A DNA stretch of 64,000 bases, taken from positions 700,266 to 764,265 of the forward strand of contig JBBCGR010000001.1 of assembly GCA_037201625.1 (NCBI GenBank), written 5' to 3'. The notes under the pieces were generated by a model. The model made no database searches, was not told where the DNA came from, and worked only from the letters and a program-made list of their open reading frames with translations. Within the stretch, counting starts at the first letter, position 1. Each line of letters begins with the position of its first letter. Shown piece after piece: positions 8,962-16,907 of the stretch. Source of the stretch: JAMXLO01 sp037201625 (lineage in GTDB: Bacteria; Pseudomonadota; Alphaproteobacteria; Acetobacterales; Acetobacteraceae). Position numbers and translations under genes: made by a program.

Positions 8962-10194
8962 ATGCGAACAGTGCACCTTGCGTGCCTGTGCGACGTCGCA
9001 AATTTCGGTGATGCACTCTTTCCGCTGCTTGCCGAACGCAGGCTGCATCCGTTCGGCTACCGTGTCACCGGCATCACGCTGAGCGGGCGGGCCTCCGCAT
9101 GGCCGGATGCCCCCGTATCGATCAGCCTGCGGGACCTGGTCGGCCACGCCCCGGCCAGTGCCGGCGTGCTGATCGGCGGCGGCAACATCATCGTCGCACG
9201 CCCGACATCGCTGGCAGAGGCCGCGCTCGCGTCGTTGTGGCTCGGGGCAAGCTGGCATGCCGCTGTGCACGATCTCAAGCTGCTCTGGAACGCGCCGGGT
9301 CTGCCGCGACCCTTCACGCGGCATCCGCTGGGGCTGCTGGCGCGTGCCGCCCTGGATGCGGCCGACCGGGTGGCGGTGCGCGACGCGTACAGCCACAGCA
9401 TCATCGAGGATCTGCGGCCCGATACCGACCTCGTGCCGGACACCGCCATCGACCTCGCGTCGCTGTGGCCCGCGGCGATGCTGGCACCGGTGTTCCGCGA
9501 TCTGCTCGCGCGCACAGCGGCCCCGACCGATCGTCCCATCGTCGTGGTGCATGTGCGGGCCAGGGATGGCGACGCCGGTTTTCCGCAGATCGCGGCTGCG
9601 ATCGATGCGTTCGCCCGTGAGCACGACTGCCTGCCGCTGCTGCTGGCGCTCGGCCCGGCGGTGCACGACGATATCGTGCTCCGTCGGCTGTCCTCGCATC
9701 TCAGTGCGGCGCATATTCTGCTGGATGCGCCTCGCACCTTGCAGGAGATCGCGGCAGCCCTGGCCTTCGCGCGCGGCTATGTCGGCCAATCGCTGCACGG
9801 CTATGTCGCTGCGGCCGCGTACGCGGTGCCGGGCATCCTGGTGGCGCCGCCGCCGGCACGGCGGTTCCGCGGTTTCCTCGACCATTGCGGCAGGCCGGAT
9901 GCGCTGGTCGCGGACTGGTCCGCGGCCTTCGCGCGGCTCGTATCGCTGCCGCCGCGACGGCCGCTGCCGGACGCCATGCATGCGGCGCTGGATGGACATT
10001 GGCAGGCAACGGCGGCGATCCTGGATGGCCCACGCGCGATCAACCCTGGCGCATTGGCCCTGTTGCGCCTGGCGGCAAAATTAGGTGCCGAACATCTCGG
10101 GCCGGACTGGGCACTGCGTTCGCTGATGCCGGGCACCTATTCGACCCGGCACGCACAGGGACGCGACGGCATGGCCAAGGAGGCGGCGCGTTGA
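8962..10194 (+). CDS. Polysaccharide pyruvyltransferase family protein, copy B
   Basis: This 410-residue paralogue of the divergent gene shares the LCDVANFGDALFP start and the GYVGQSLHGYVAAAAYAVPG segment near the end, as well as LLWNAPGLP and VAVRDAYS blocks. The ATG at 8962 is chosen because the protein then begins at the same point as the paralogue and a G-rich stretch precedes it. In-frame GTG at 8911 and ATG at 8920 are alternatives without a clear ribosome site. It heads a plus-strand operon continuing with the BNR, methyltransferase and transglutaminase-like genes. Its likely role is adding a pyruvate ketal or similar acidic group to an extracellular or envelope glycan. Confidence 0.82.
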   Translation: MRTVHLACLCDVANFGDALFPLLAERRLHPFGYRVTGITLSGRASAWPDAPVSISLRDLVGHAPASAGVLIGGGNIIVARPTSLAEAALASLWLGASWHAAVHDLKLLWNAPGLPRPFTRHPLGLLARAALDAADRVAVRDAYSHSIIEDLRPDTDLVPDTAIDLASLWPAAMLAPVFRDLLARTAAPTDRPIVVVHVRARDGDAGFPQIAAAIDAFAREHDCLPLLLALGPAVHDDIVLRRLSSHLSAAHILLDAPRTLQEIAAALAFARGYVGQSLHGYVAAAAYAVPGILVAPPPARRFRGFLDHCGRPDALVADWSAAFARLVSLPPRRPLPDAMHAALDGHWQATAAILDGPRAINPGALALLRLAAKLGAEHLGPDWALRSLMPGTYSTRHAQGRDGMAKEAAR

Positions 10195-11489
10195 GCGATC
10201 GGGCGATCACGTCACCGCAGACCGCATGCCTCGGGGCGGCGTGGGCCGGCAGCAGCGTCAACTGCGTCCCGTTCCGCTACCGTGCCGTCCTGCCTGTCGC
10301 CGACGGCTGGCTCGTTTCGTACTACGATGCCGCGGGCGCCGTGACGCTGTGCCACGTGTACGAGTCGTTTCGCGTCGGCCCGCGCTGGTGCACTCCTTCG
10401 CCGGTGAAGCCGCACGATGCGCATGCCTGTATCAGCCTCGGGCGCGGGCCGGAGGGCGATGTGCACGCCGTGTTCGGTGCGCACGCCTCGACCGCATGGC
10501 ATGTTCGCGTCACGTCCGACCTGTCGGCATGCCTCCAGCCGCCGCGTCCGCTGACCTATGACAAGGCGAGCCGCCTGACGTATCCGCAGTTGCTGTCTGG
10601 CAACGATGCGCCGGGCCTCGCGATGCTCTATCGCGAGGGTGGCGCCTGGCGTGGCGAAATCCGGGTGGCTCGCTGGCGGGACGATCGTGATGCGTTCGTG
10701 CCGGACGATGCGCCACTGCTGTCGGGCATGGCTGGCCGGCTTGGCGCGGGACCTTACGTCAATCGCCCGGTTCGCCTGCCGGATGGCCGGGTCGCGCTGT
10801 TCGTCGTCTGGCGCCTGCCGCCGGACCTGACCTCTGCCGGCGACGTGGCGAATGTCGGCATCGATCTGGTGCTCGCCGATGCCGACCTGGCATCGCTGAC
10901 GACTGCCGATGGCGTGGCGCTTCGTCGCCCGGTGACGCCGTTCCACGGTGCGCGCGCGTGGGCTGTGCCGCCGGGCATGAACCTGATCAACCAGGGGAGT
11001 GCCGCGTGCGCGCCCGACGGCGCTCCGATGGCGCTGACCTACTGGGACGACGCCCGCGGCATTCCGCAATACCAGCTTCTGTGGCGCGCCGGTGGCCTGT
11101 GGCACGCGACGCCGATCTCCGACTTCCGGACGCACTTCGCGCTTGCCGGACGCGGCACTCTGCCGCTGCCGCACAGCCGGCCCGAGATGCTGGTACGAAA
11201 GGATGGCGCTATACTCTGCATCTTTCGCAGTGCCGAGTACGGCAACCGGCTGATGCTGAGCGTGCATGCGCCGCCATACCGTGCGCCGTGCGGTGCGCCG
11301 CGTGTGCTGGTCGATGAGGACCTGGGGCAGTACGAGCCGGTGGTCGATCCGGATACGTTTCATCGCGATGGCAGCGTCGTGCTGTTCGTCCAGGCATGCC
11401 ACCAGGAGCAGGGCGACGGCGCGGCGACGGCACGCTCGGCGCCCGCCCGTCTGCTGCGGTGGCCGGCAGCCGACGTGAGCACGTGGTGA
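10191..11489 (+). CDS. BNR-repeat protein (BNR_4-like), possible glycan hydrolase or binder
   Basis: This is a 432-residue protein. The TTG start at 10191 overlaps the upstream TGA and is preceded by a strong AAGGAGG (10176-10182). An isolated TTG in this position is unusual but the spacing is good. The sequence shows BNR_4-type beta-propeller features: HACISLGRGPEGDVHAVFG, then RLTYPQLL, then a LAMLYREGG blade, and later RPEMLVRKDGAIL with FRSAEYGNRL. Related proteins are found with polysaccharide lyases and glucuronyl hydrolases. No signal peptide is seen, so it may work on cytoplasmic intermediates or leave by another route. Function beyond carbohydrate handling is uncertain. Confidence 0.65.
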   Translation: MSDRAITSPQTACLGAAWAGSSVNCVPFRYRAVLPVADGWLVSYYDAAGAVTLCHVYESFRVGPRWCTPSPVKPHDAHACISLGRGPEGDVHAVFGAHASTAWHVRVTSDLSACLQPPRPLTYDKASRLTYPQLLSGNDAPGLAMLYREGGAWRGEIRVARWRDDRDAFVPDDAPLLSGMAGRLGAGPYVNRPVRLPDGRVALFVVWRLPPDLTSAGDVANVGIDLVLADADLASLTTADGVALRRPVTPFHGARAWAVPPGMNLINQGSAACAPDGAPMALTYWDDARGIPQYQLLWRAGGLWHATPISDFRTHFALAGRGTLPLPHSRPEMLVRKDGAILCIFRSAEYGNRLMLSVHAPPYRAPCGAPRVLVDEDLGQYEPVVDPDTFHRDGSVVLFVQACHQEQGDGAATARSAPARLLRWPAADVSTW

Positions 11490-11514
11490 CCGGTGCCCGT
11501 CCGGATATCGTGCG

Positions 11515-12423
11515 ATGAGGGCCGGCCCCAGCCGTACGGCACTCGGCGTGGCACGACTGCGCGCGATGCATCAGGTGAAGGATGGCGGTGCGATCTTCAC
11601 CGATCCGTTCGCGGTGCCACTGCTGGGCGAGGATGCCGATGCGCTGCGGCGTAGGGAGGACCCTCCGCTGATGCGTCGCGTGCGACGCTTCATTGCGGCA
11701 CGCAGCAGGATTGGCGAGGCGTTCCTGGCCCGTGCGGTCGACCGCGGCGTGCGCCAGGCCGTGATCCTCGGCGCCGGTCTCGACACATTCGCATTGCGCA
11801 ATCCGCATGCGGCGCGCGGCCTGCGGGTCTTCGAGGTCGACCATCCGGCAACCCAGCAGCACAAGCGGGCGCGGATGGCGGCGGCCAGCCTGGCCGCTCC
11901 CGACTGCCTGGTGTTCGTGCCGGTGGATTTCGAGCGCGACGATCTGGCGATGGCGCTGCATCAGGCTGGCTTCGATGCGGACGCACCGTGCTTCTTCCTC
12001 TGGCTGGGCGTCGTCGCCTATCTCAGCCGGGAGGCGATCGACGCGACGCTGCGGACGATCGGCGGTCTCGCCGATGCCGAGGTCGTGTTCGACTGCACCG
12101 AACCGCCGGAGGCGTATCCCGATGTCCTGCGTGCGTTCGTCGCCGACCGCCGGCGGCGTGTGGCCTCGATCGGCGAGCCGTGGGTCAGCCATTTCCGCAG
12201 TGTGGACCTGGATCCGTTGCTGCGCGCCCACGGGTTCACCGATTGCGAGGACCTGGACGGCGCGTGCATCGAAGCGTGGCTGGCGGAGCATGCACCGGGC
12301 ATGCCCGGCCCGCCGATCGCCGGCTCGCATCTGGTGCGCGCAAGGGTCCATCCGCGATTGACGGCCGGGCCCGTGGAGAGGATCACCCCGTACCTGCCGG
12401 AACTAGGTTCACGCCGACCGTGA
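11515..12423 (+). CDS. Class I SAM methyltransferase, LCM/TIGR00027 family
   Basis: This 302-residue protein opens with SRTALGVARLRAMHQ and an FTDPFAVPLL segment, then has the SAM-binding motif VILGAGLDTFALR (83-95) and EVDHPATQQHK. This order is typical of TIGR00027/PF04072 leucine-carboxyl-methyltransferase-like O-methyltransferases. In this family carboxyl groups or hydroxyls on polyketides and glycans are methylated. It lies 25 bp after the BNR gene and 10 bp before the transglutaminase-like gene. It may methylate an acidic sugar or a pyruvate or uronic acid carboxylate in the product; that is inference. Confidence 0.85.
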   Translation: MRAGPSRTALGVARLRAMHQVKDGGAIFTDPFAVPLLGEDADALRRREDPPLMRRVRRFIAARSRIGEAFLARAVDRGVRQAVILGAGLDTFALRNPHAARGLRVFEVDHPATQQHKRARMAAASLAAPDCLVFVPVDFERDDLAMALHQAGFDADAPCFFLWLGVVAYLSREAIDATLRTIGGLADAEVVFDCTEPPEAYPDVLRAFVADRRRRVASIGEPWVSHFRSVDLDPLLRAHGFTDCEDLDGACIEAWLAEHAPGMPGPPIAGSHLVRARVHPRLTAGPVERITPYLPELGSRRP

Positions 12424-12433
12424 CGCGCGCATC

Positions 12434-13753
12434 ATGACGACGACGGTCCCGATTCCACTGCTCGCGCTGGGTGCGGCGGGCGTTGCGCCATTCGGACCGC
12501 CCGGGGCGACGCCGCTGCGTCGGACGCCAGAACCGGTGATCCTCGCTTATCTGATTCTCGGCGGCTTCATTCATGATTTTCGATCCGGCGATGGAGCCGC
12601 CTGTGTCAGCCAGGCGCGCGAGGCGCTGGACCGCTGGTGCGAGATGGGTCTCGGGTTCGCGCGAGGACCTGACGATGGCCGGCTGTTCGACCCGGTGGAG
12701 GTGGCCAATTTCATCCCGTGGTCCGGCCTGTTCGCGGACGATCCGTTCTGGCAGGAACATTTCGTCACCACCGGCCGCCGTCTCACGCAGGAATTTCGAG
12801 GCTCACCCGACGCGGCGCCTGGCGATGGTGCCAGTGCGCCGCACGATTTCCACTTGCGGCTGACCCGTCGTTTCGGTCCTGCGGCGGGCCTTGCCGGCAA
12901 GCGGGCGCGGCTCTTCCTGCGATATCCCGTGGAGGGCGGTGCGTCGCTTCTCCTGGCGCCACCTCGGGTTTCCGCGCCCGATGGCGCACGCATCCGCACA
13001 GGGACGGATCGACTGGAGGTCATGCTCACCGCCGATGCCGGCCTGATCGAGGTCGCCGCCGACTATCAGATCCGCTGCGCGCCCGCTGCGCTCGGGCATG
13101 TCGCGGCGTTGCCGGTTGCGGAGCGTGCGCTGTACCTGCAGCCGCGCGAGGGGCTGATCCAGATCACCCCTCGCATCGCGGCACTTGCCGAGGCGCTTGG
13201 TGGCCCTGAGCGGAATCCTCTTGAACTGGCCGAGGGTTTTCGGGATTTCATCCATGGTACGCTGATCTGTGGCGTGCTGCGCTATGATCTGATTCCGCAC
13301 GACTCGCCGCTCGACTGGGTGTTGCAGCACCGGTGGTTCGACTGCCAGTTGGGATCGGCGCTGCTTGCCGCGCTGTGCCGCGCCAGGAACGTACCTGCAC
13401 GGCTGTGTGCCGGCCACCTGCTCTATCGGCACGCGCCGACGTTTCATTACTGGGTGGAGATCTGGTGTCCCGACACCGGTTGGCGCGGCTTCGATCTGCT
13501 GTCATGGACCTTGTCGGTTGCCGGACGCGATGCAGACTGGCGCGGCATCTTCTCCGGAACGCTTGATCCGCGGCTGCAGACTGAAACTCTGCCGCGCCAC
13601 TTCACCGGCATGGGCAGCGCCAGTCTGCCCGCGCGCTGGCATTTGTTGCTGACCCCGCACGCCGACGGGGCGGAGACCCGGATTTGCGAGCGTGAGACTG
13701 GCACGTTGGCTGTCAGCGACCGGCTGTCGTTCCGACCGCCGGCGCCGGCGTGA
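12434..13753 (+). CDS. Transglutaminase-like cysteine protein
   Basis: This is a 439-residue protein with a C-terminal transglutaminase-like core. The Cys-His-Asp triad is visible as Cys304 (WFDCQLGSALLAAL), His338 (THYW-type FHYWVEIW) and Asp354 (GWRGFDLL). The first 250 residues are of no recognised family but include a LGGFIHDFRSGDG block. No signal peptide was found. Such folds act as proteases, amidases or amide-forming enzymes; in glycan loci they may form amide links to sugars. The last 41 bp overlap the 3' end of the convergent GT2 gene. The fold is well supported, the activity is not. Confidence 0.75.
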   Translation: MTTTVPIPLLALGAAGVAPFGPPGATPLRRTPEPVILAYLILGGFIHDFRSGDGAACVSQAREALDRWCEMGLGFARGPDDGRLFDPVEVANFIPWSGLFADDPFWQEHFVTTGRRLTQEFRGSPDAAPGDGASAPHDFHLRLTRRFGPAAGLAGKRARLFLRYPVEGGASLLLAPPRVSAPDGARIRTGTDRLEVMLTADAGLIEVAADYQIRCAPAALGHVAALPVAERALYLQPREGLIQITPRIAALAEALGGPERNPLELAEGFRDFIHGTLICGVLRYDLIPHDSPLDWVLQHRWFDCQLGSALLAALCRARNVPARLCAGHLLYRHAPTFHYWVEIWCPDTGWRGFDLLSWTLSVAGRDADWRGIFSGTLDPRLQTETLPRHFTGMGSASLPARWHLLLTPHADGAETRICERETGTLAVSDRLSFRPPAPA

Positions 13754-14537
13754 TGACGAATGCCAGGCCGTTATTGCCGCATACCTGGACCGGCCGGCCC
13801 TGCCAGTCGAACGGCGCGAGGCCGGCGCGCAATGCGGCCTCCCGCCGGCCCAGAAGCCCGCGGGAGATTGCCAGCCGATCCGCCAGCATCGCGTGGTGGT
13901 CGTCGGCCCATGTATTCCGCCCGTGGCTGACGTAGACGAAGAGATGCGGCGCATCCGCCAGCACCGCCAGGGTGCCGCGCTCGTTCAACGCCAGCACCAC
14001 GGCCAGATCCTCGCCGCGGGAGGCCGTTTCGCCGATGGTAGGATACGACAGCGGCGCGTCGATCCGGGCCATCAGCGTGCCAGGGTGGCCGCTCGCAGGG
14101 GTTGCGCGCCAACTGGTGACATACAACCGGTCGTGCCCGGGGAAGTAATGAACGACGTCGCGCAGCAGCACCGCCTCGGCGCCGGTCTCGCGCAGCCGTC
14201 CCCATTGCCGCGACAGTCGTTCCGGGTGGGAGCGATCGTCATCGTCCCACTGGCAGATGACATCCCCCCTCGCCGCCGCGATCGAGGCCATGCGCATCGC
14301 CCCGAGCGTCTGGCCCGGTGCGATGCGCACCAGCCGGATGTCACCCCGATCAAACCGCCGAACCGTGTCGCGCAAGGCCTCGATATCCGATGCCGACTCG
14401 GATTCCGTCACGATCACCAGTTCCCGCTCCGGGTAGGTCTGCCGGCGGTAGTCGGCGATGCTCTCGGCGACCATTCCGGCGCGCACGGGGTCTGCCTTCG
14501 TCACCATGAGACAACTGATCATTCCAGTCTCGCGCAT
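13713..14537 (-). CDS. Family 2 glycosyltransferase
   Basis: This 274-residue protein has a standard GT-A opening (MISCLMVTKADPVRA), a VIVTESES beta strand and a proper acidic motif WDDDDRSHPERL near residue 95, so unlike the duplicated GT2 pair it should bind a metal and nucleotide sugar. It is convergent with the transglutaminase-like gene, overlapping it by 41 bp. A second in-frame ATG 15 bp downstream (MISCLM) is an alternative start. It probably belongs to the same envelope-glycan pathway, adding one sugar. Specificity is unknown. Confidence 0.85.
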   Translation of the reverse strand: MRETGMISCLMVTKADPVRAGMVAESIADYRRQTYPERELVIVTESESASDIEALRDTVRRFDRGDIRLVRIAPGQTLGAMRMASIAAARGDVICQWDDDDRSHPERLSRQWGRLRETGAEAVLLRDVVHYFPGHDRLYVTSWRATPASGHPGTLMARIDAPLSYPTIGETASRGEDLAVVLALNERGTLAVLADAPHLFVYVSHGRNTWADDHHAMLADRLAISRGLLGRREAALRAGLAPFDWQGRPVQVCGNNGLAFVITPAPAVGTTAGR

Positions 14538-14616
14538 GCCACCTGCTCTGGGCCACGGATCGATTCCGGCCTAGGTTTACGGACCCGCAACGTCGTCCAC
14601 AATATGGGACCAGCCC

Positions 14617-14973
14617 ATGATTCTTGCCTTCGCGCTACCCCGCATCGTCGAGGCCATGACGGACGCGCGGGTTCGAGCCTTTCATGCCGCCGAGGGGACG
14701 TGGCTGAAGTCGGGCGGCGCGCTCTGCGACCTGACGGTCGATCTGAGCGTGGCGGCGCAACAGGATTGTCCCCCTGTTTCGCATTACAGGATCGCCATCC
14801 GTGAGGCTGTCTGGTTGCGCCGGATCGAGATCCCGGCTGGCGAATTATGCGAGGTCGGCAAAGTGGTCGCGCTGTTGAGCACCGAGGAGCATGAGCCTCT
14901 CGTGCCGGCGGTCCGCGGCATCCGCCACATGGTGGCCGGCATCATCCTGAGCACGGAGGAGGGCCTGTGGTGA
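14617..14973 (+). CDS. Small protein with biotinyl/lipoyl-like fold, no attachment lysine
   Basis: This 118-residue protein has no firm family match by eye. The segment GTWLKSGGALCDLTVDL followed by a strand-turn segment and EIPAGELCEVGKVVALLST resembles the two halves of a biotinyl/lipoyl (hammerhead) domain. The hairpin that should carry the modified lysine lacks one, so it would be a non-modified relative. The stop overlaps the start of the SGNH-like gene, so the two are translationally coupled. It could be a docking or scaffolding module for that enzyme. Confidence in the gene is good, in the fold moderate. Confidence 0.55.
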   Translation: MILAFALPRIVEAMTDARVRAFHAAEGTWLKSGGALCDLTVDLSVAAQQDCPPVSHYRIAIREAVWLRRIEIPAGELCEVGKVVALLSTEEHEPLVPAVRGIRHMVAGIILSTEEGLW

Positions 14974-16367
14974 GCGCGATCCCGCTTGCTCTCGGCGATC
15001 TGCCGGCAAATCCCTTCACGGTCATCCGTTCCGGCATCCGCTGGCTCGTGCGCAACGGGGATGCCTGCCGGGCGGGCGACGTCATCGCCTCCTCCCGAAT
15101 TGGACTGGTGCCGCAAGGCCGCGGGGGCTCGCTTACGGGCACGTCGTTTGCCGAGGAACGTTACGATCTGCACGTCGCGCTGGTCGTGAGCCAGGCTGGC
15201 CGATTGCAGCAGCGGGATGGTCTTTCGCTCGGCGGCGATTTCGACAATCAGCATGATTCCCAGCGGCCGTGGGATCCGGCGACGGTGATCGGCACGCTGA
15301 CAGTCGGCGATGACACCGGGGACGCGCCCGTCCTGCGTCCGGTCCTGCTCGCGGGACGACGCACGACCGACCTGGCGGAGGACCGGAAGACGCTGCTGTC
15401 CGGCTGGCATGACAGGGCGCGCGCCTGGCACGGCGGCACCACCGGTCACGCGACACTCCTGAGCCTTGGCATCTGCGAGCAGAACGGGATGGTCCGCGGC
15501 GAGCGGCAGGCGTTTCTCGAGTTGCTGCGGGACAGTGCGGGACCCTTGCACGCGGTGTACGTGGCCGACGAAGGCCTGGTGCCGTCCGCGCCCGTTCTGC
15601 TAAGCCAATTGTCACGGACCCCGCGGGATGCCGAGGCGATTGCGGCGGACCTGATGCGGGATCTGCCGCGCCGAACGACGCCTGGGGCGGCGGATTATTT
15701 CTTCATCGGCACGGCTTTGAGCGCGCTCGGCCGGTCGCCGATCACTGATCGGCTGGACATTCTGACCAGCGACGGCGTTGCCAAAGCCCCAGCGGCCAAC
15801 ACGATCCTGCTCTCCCTGCATGCTGAGACGCCGGTCGTGCTACGCCATCGCCGTCTCGGCTATTTCGCCAACTGGCACAAGTTCCGGGTGCAGGCGGCAG
15901 GTCAGGCGACGCGGGACTGGCTGCGCTCGGCGTTCGAGGTGGTGCGCCGTACGCCGGACGATATTCGTGACGATTACCGGGCCCTGGCTGCCGCCGTGCG
16001 GGAGCGTACCGGTGCGCGCCTGCTGGTCATGAACAGTGTCTCGACCTCCGCGCGTGAGGATATCACCAGCTATGCCAGCTTCGACGGCCCGCTGCACGCG
16101 TCGCTCGCGTCGGTTCGCGCCAAGGAGTTGAACCTGATGCTGGGTGAACTGGCGGCGGAGGGAACGCTCGATGTCCTCGATGCCGATGCGGTCGCGGCGG
16201 AGTTGGGTGCCGGTCTGCACATTCCGGACGGCGTGCATCAGAGCGGGCGGATGCAGCATGAACTGCGCGCCGAACTCCTGCATCACCTCGAGCGATCGCG
16301 CGTCTACGACAGAGCGCCGGTTGCTAGAGCAGATTCCGTTCGTGCAGGCTCACGGAATCCGCTCTAG
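14970..16367 (+). CDS. SGNH-like hydrolase with N-terminal lipoyl-like module
   Basis: This protein has about 465 residues. Residues 1-110 again look biotinyl/lipoyl-like (WLVRNGDACRAGDVIASS). The C-terminal part (about 330-430) matches the two other SGNH-like proteins of this locus: LLVMNSVSTSA, then a helix with RAKELNLMLGELA, then D420-G-V-H423, the expected catalytic Asp-His pair. The early GDS-type block is weak. The GTG at 14970 is preferred because it overlaps the upstream stop and has GGAGGAGGG six bases before it. The last 13 residues are encoded by an inserted palindromic repeat that also supplies the stop. It may be an O-acyltransferase or esterase for glycans; inference. Confidence 0.6.
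   Translation: MSAIPLALGDLPANPFTVIRSGIRWLVRNGDACRAGDVIASSRIGLVPQGRGGSLTGTSFAEERYDLHVALVVSQAGRLQQRDGLSLGGDFDNQHDSQRPWDPATVIGTLTVGDDTGDAPVLRPVLLAGRRTTDLAEDRKTLLSGWHDRARAWHGGTTGHATLLSLGICEQNGMVRGERQAFLELLRDSAGPLHAVYVADEGLVPSAPVLLSQLSRTPRDAEAIAADLMRDLPRRTTPGAADYFFIGTALSALGRSPITDRLDILTSDGVAKAPAANTILLSLHAETPVVLRHRRLGYFANWHKFRVQAAGQATRDWLRSAFEVVRRTPDDIRDDYRALAAAVRERTGARLLVMNSVSTSAREDITSYASFDGPLHASLASVRAKELNLMLGELAAEGTLDVLDADAVAAELGAGLHIPDGVHQSGRMQHELRAELLHHLERSRVYDRAPVARADSVRAGSRNPL
16325..16366. repeat. Palindromic repeat forming the end of the SGNH-like gene
   Basis: Arms at 16325-16339 (TAGAGCAGATTCCGT) and 16352-16366 pair with one mismatch around a 12-nt loop. The element overlaps the end of the upstream gene, encoding its last 13 residues and its TAG stop. 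It directly abuts the 62-bp repeat array. This looks like a mobile or REP-like palindrome that landed in, or formed, the gene end; it could also act as a terminator. Confidence 0.75.
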
Positions 16368-16552
16368 CTCGTTGTCTGAGAGCGTGATTCACCGCTCCGG
16401 TGATTCCACCTGTACGGATCACGCTCTGGCTCGTTGTCTGAGAGCGTGATTCACCGCTCCGGTGATTTCACCTGTACGGATCACGCTCTGGCTCGTTGTC
16501 TGAGAGCGTGATTCACCGCTCCGGTGATTCCACCTGTACGGATCACGCTCTA
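16367..16552. repeat. Three tandem copies of a 62-bp palindromic repeat
   Basis: The units are 16367-16428, 16429-16490 and 16491-16552, nearly identical (one C/T change in unit 2). Each begins GCTCGTTGTCTGAGAGCGTG and ends GATCACGCTCT. GAGCGTGATTC near the start and GATCACGCTC at the end can pair, so each unit can form a hairpin. The array fills the whole space between two convergent genes and its edges supply the TAG stop of the minus-strand lipoyl-domain gene. A single diverged copy lies at 59382-59442 and a remnant at 19858-19877. Likely roles are bidirectional termination or a REP-type element. There are no spacers, so it is not CRISPR. Confidence 0.9.
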
Positions 16553-16855
16553 GGCCACAGCCAGCGTGACCAGGCAGTCGTTCAGACCTTCGGTCTCCGC
16601 ACCCAGCGCCTCGTCGTCCGTGTCACTGAACAGGGCGATGGATGACCCGAGACCGGTCCAGCCCCCTTCATCGATGATGATCTGCCGCATGACGGCGACC
16701 TGATCGGCACGCACCTCGATGACGACCTTATGGGTCTCGAGTTCAACGATCATGTCGCCGACAGCGAACGCGTGTCCCGGCGCGCCGTGCCATTCCAGGA
16801 TGCGAACCTCCTGGACACCGTCGATTTCGCCCGGAACGCCGAGGCGGTAGATCAT
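16550..16855 (-). CDS. Small stand-alone lipoyl/biotinyl domain protein
   Basis: This 101-residue protein reads as a single biotinyl/lipoyl domain. It has EVRILEWHGAPGHAFAVGD and then ELETHKVVIEV, where Lys43 sits exactly at the hairpin position modified in lipoyl domains (usual motif ETDKA). The C-terminal 25 residues are an acidic extension. It is the last gene of a minus-strand run with SGNH-like and GT2 genes, 52 bp after the preceding stop. No 2-oxoacid dehydrogenase or carboxylase genes are near, so this is not a normal E2 or BCCP. It might carry an acyl group for glycan decoration. The stop codon lies in the 62-bp repeat. Confidence 0.65.
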   Translation of the reverse strand: MIYRLGVPGEIDGVQEVRILEWHGAPGHAFAVGDMIVELETHKVVIEVRADQVAVMRQIIIDEGGWTGLGSSIALFSDTDDEALGAETEGLNDCLVTLAVA

Positions 16856-16907
16856 CTGCCTTCTCCTACAGCGAATTGCGGACGTGGGGGCGCCGTGTCA
16901 CGCCTGG

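Noticed and set aside
8158..9999. Minus-strand frame of over 600 codons spanning both pyruvyltransferase genes
   Set aside because: It is mostly antisense to copy B and out of frame with copy A, with no recognisable domain.
16367..16552. Tandem 62-bp repeats as a CRISPR array
   Set aside because: The units abut with no spacers, there are only three and no cas genes are near. They are palindromic intergenic repeats.
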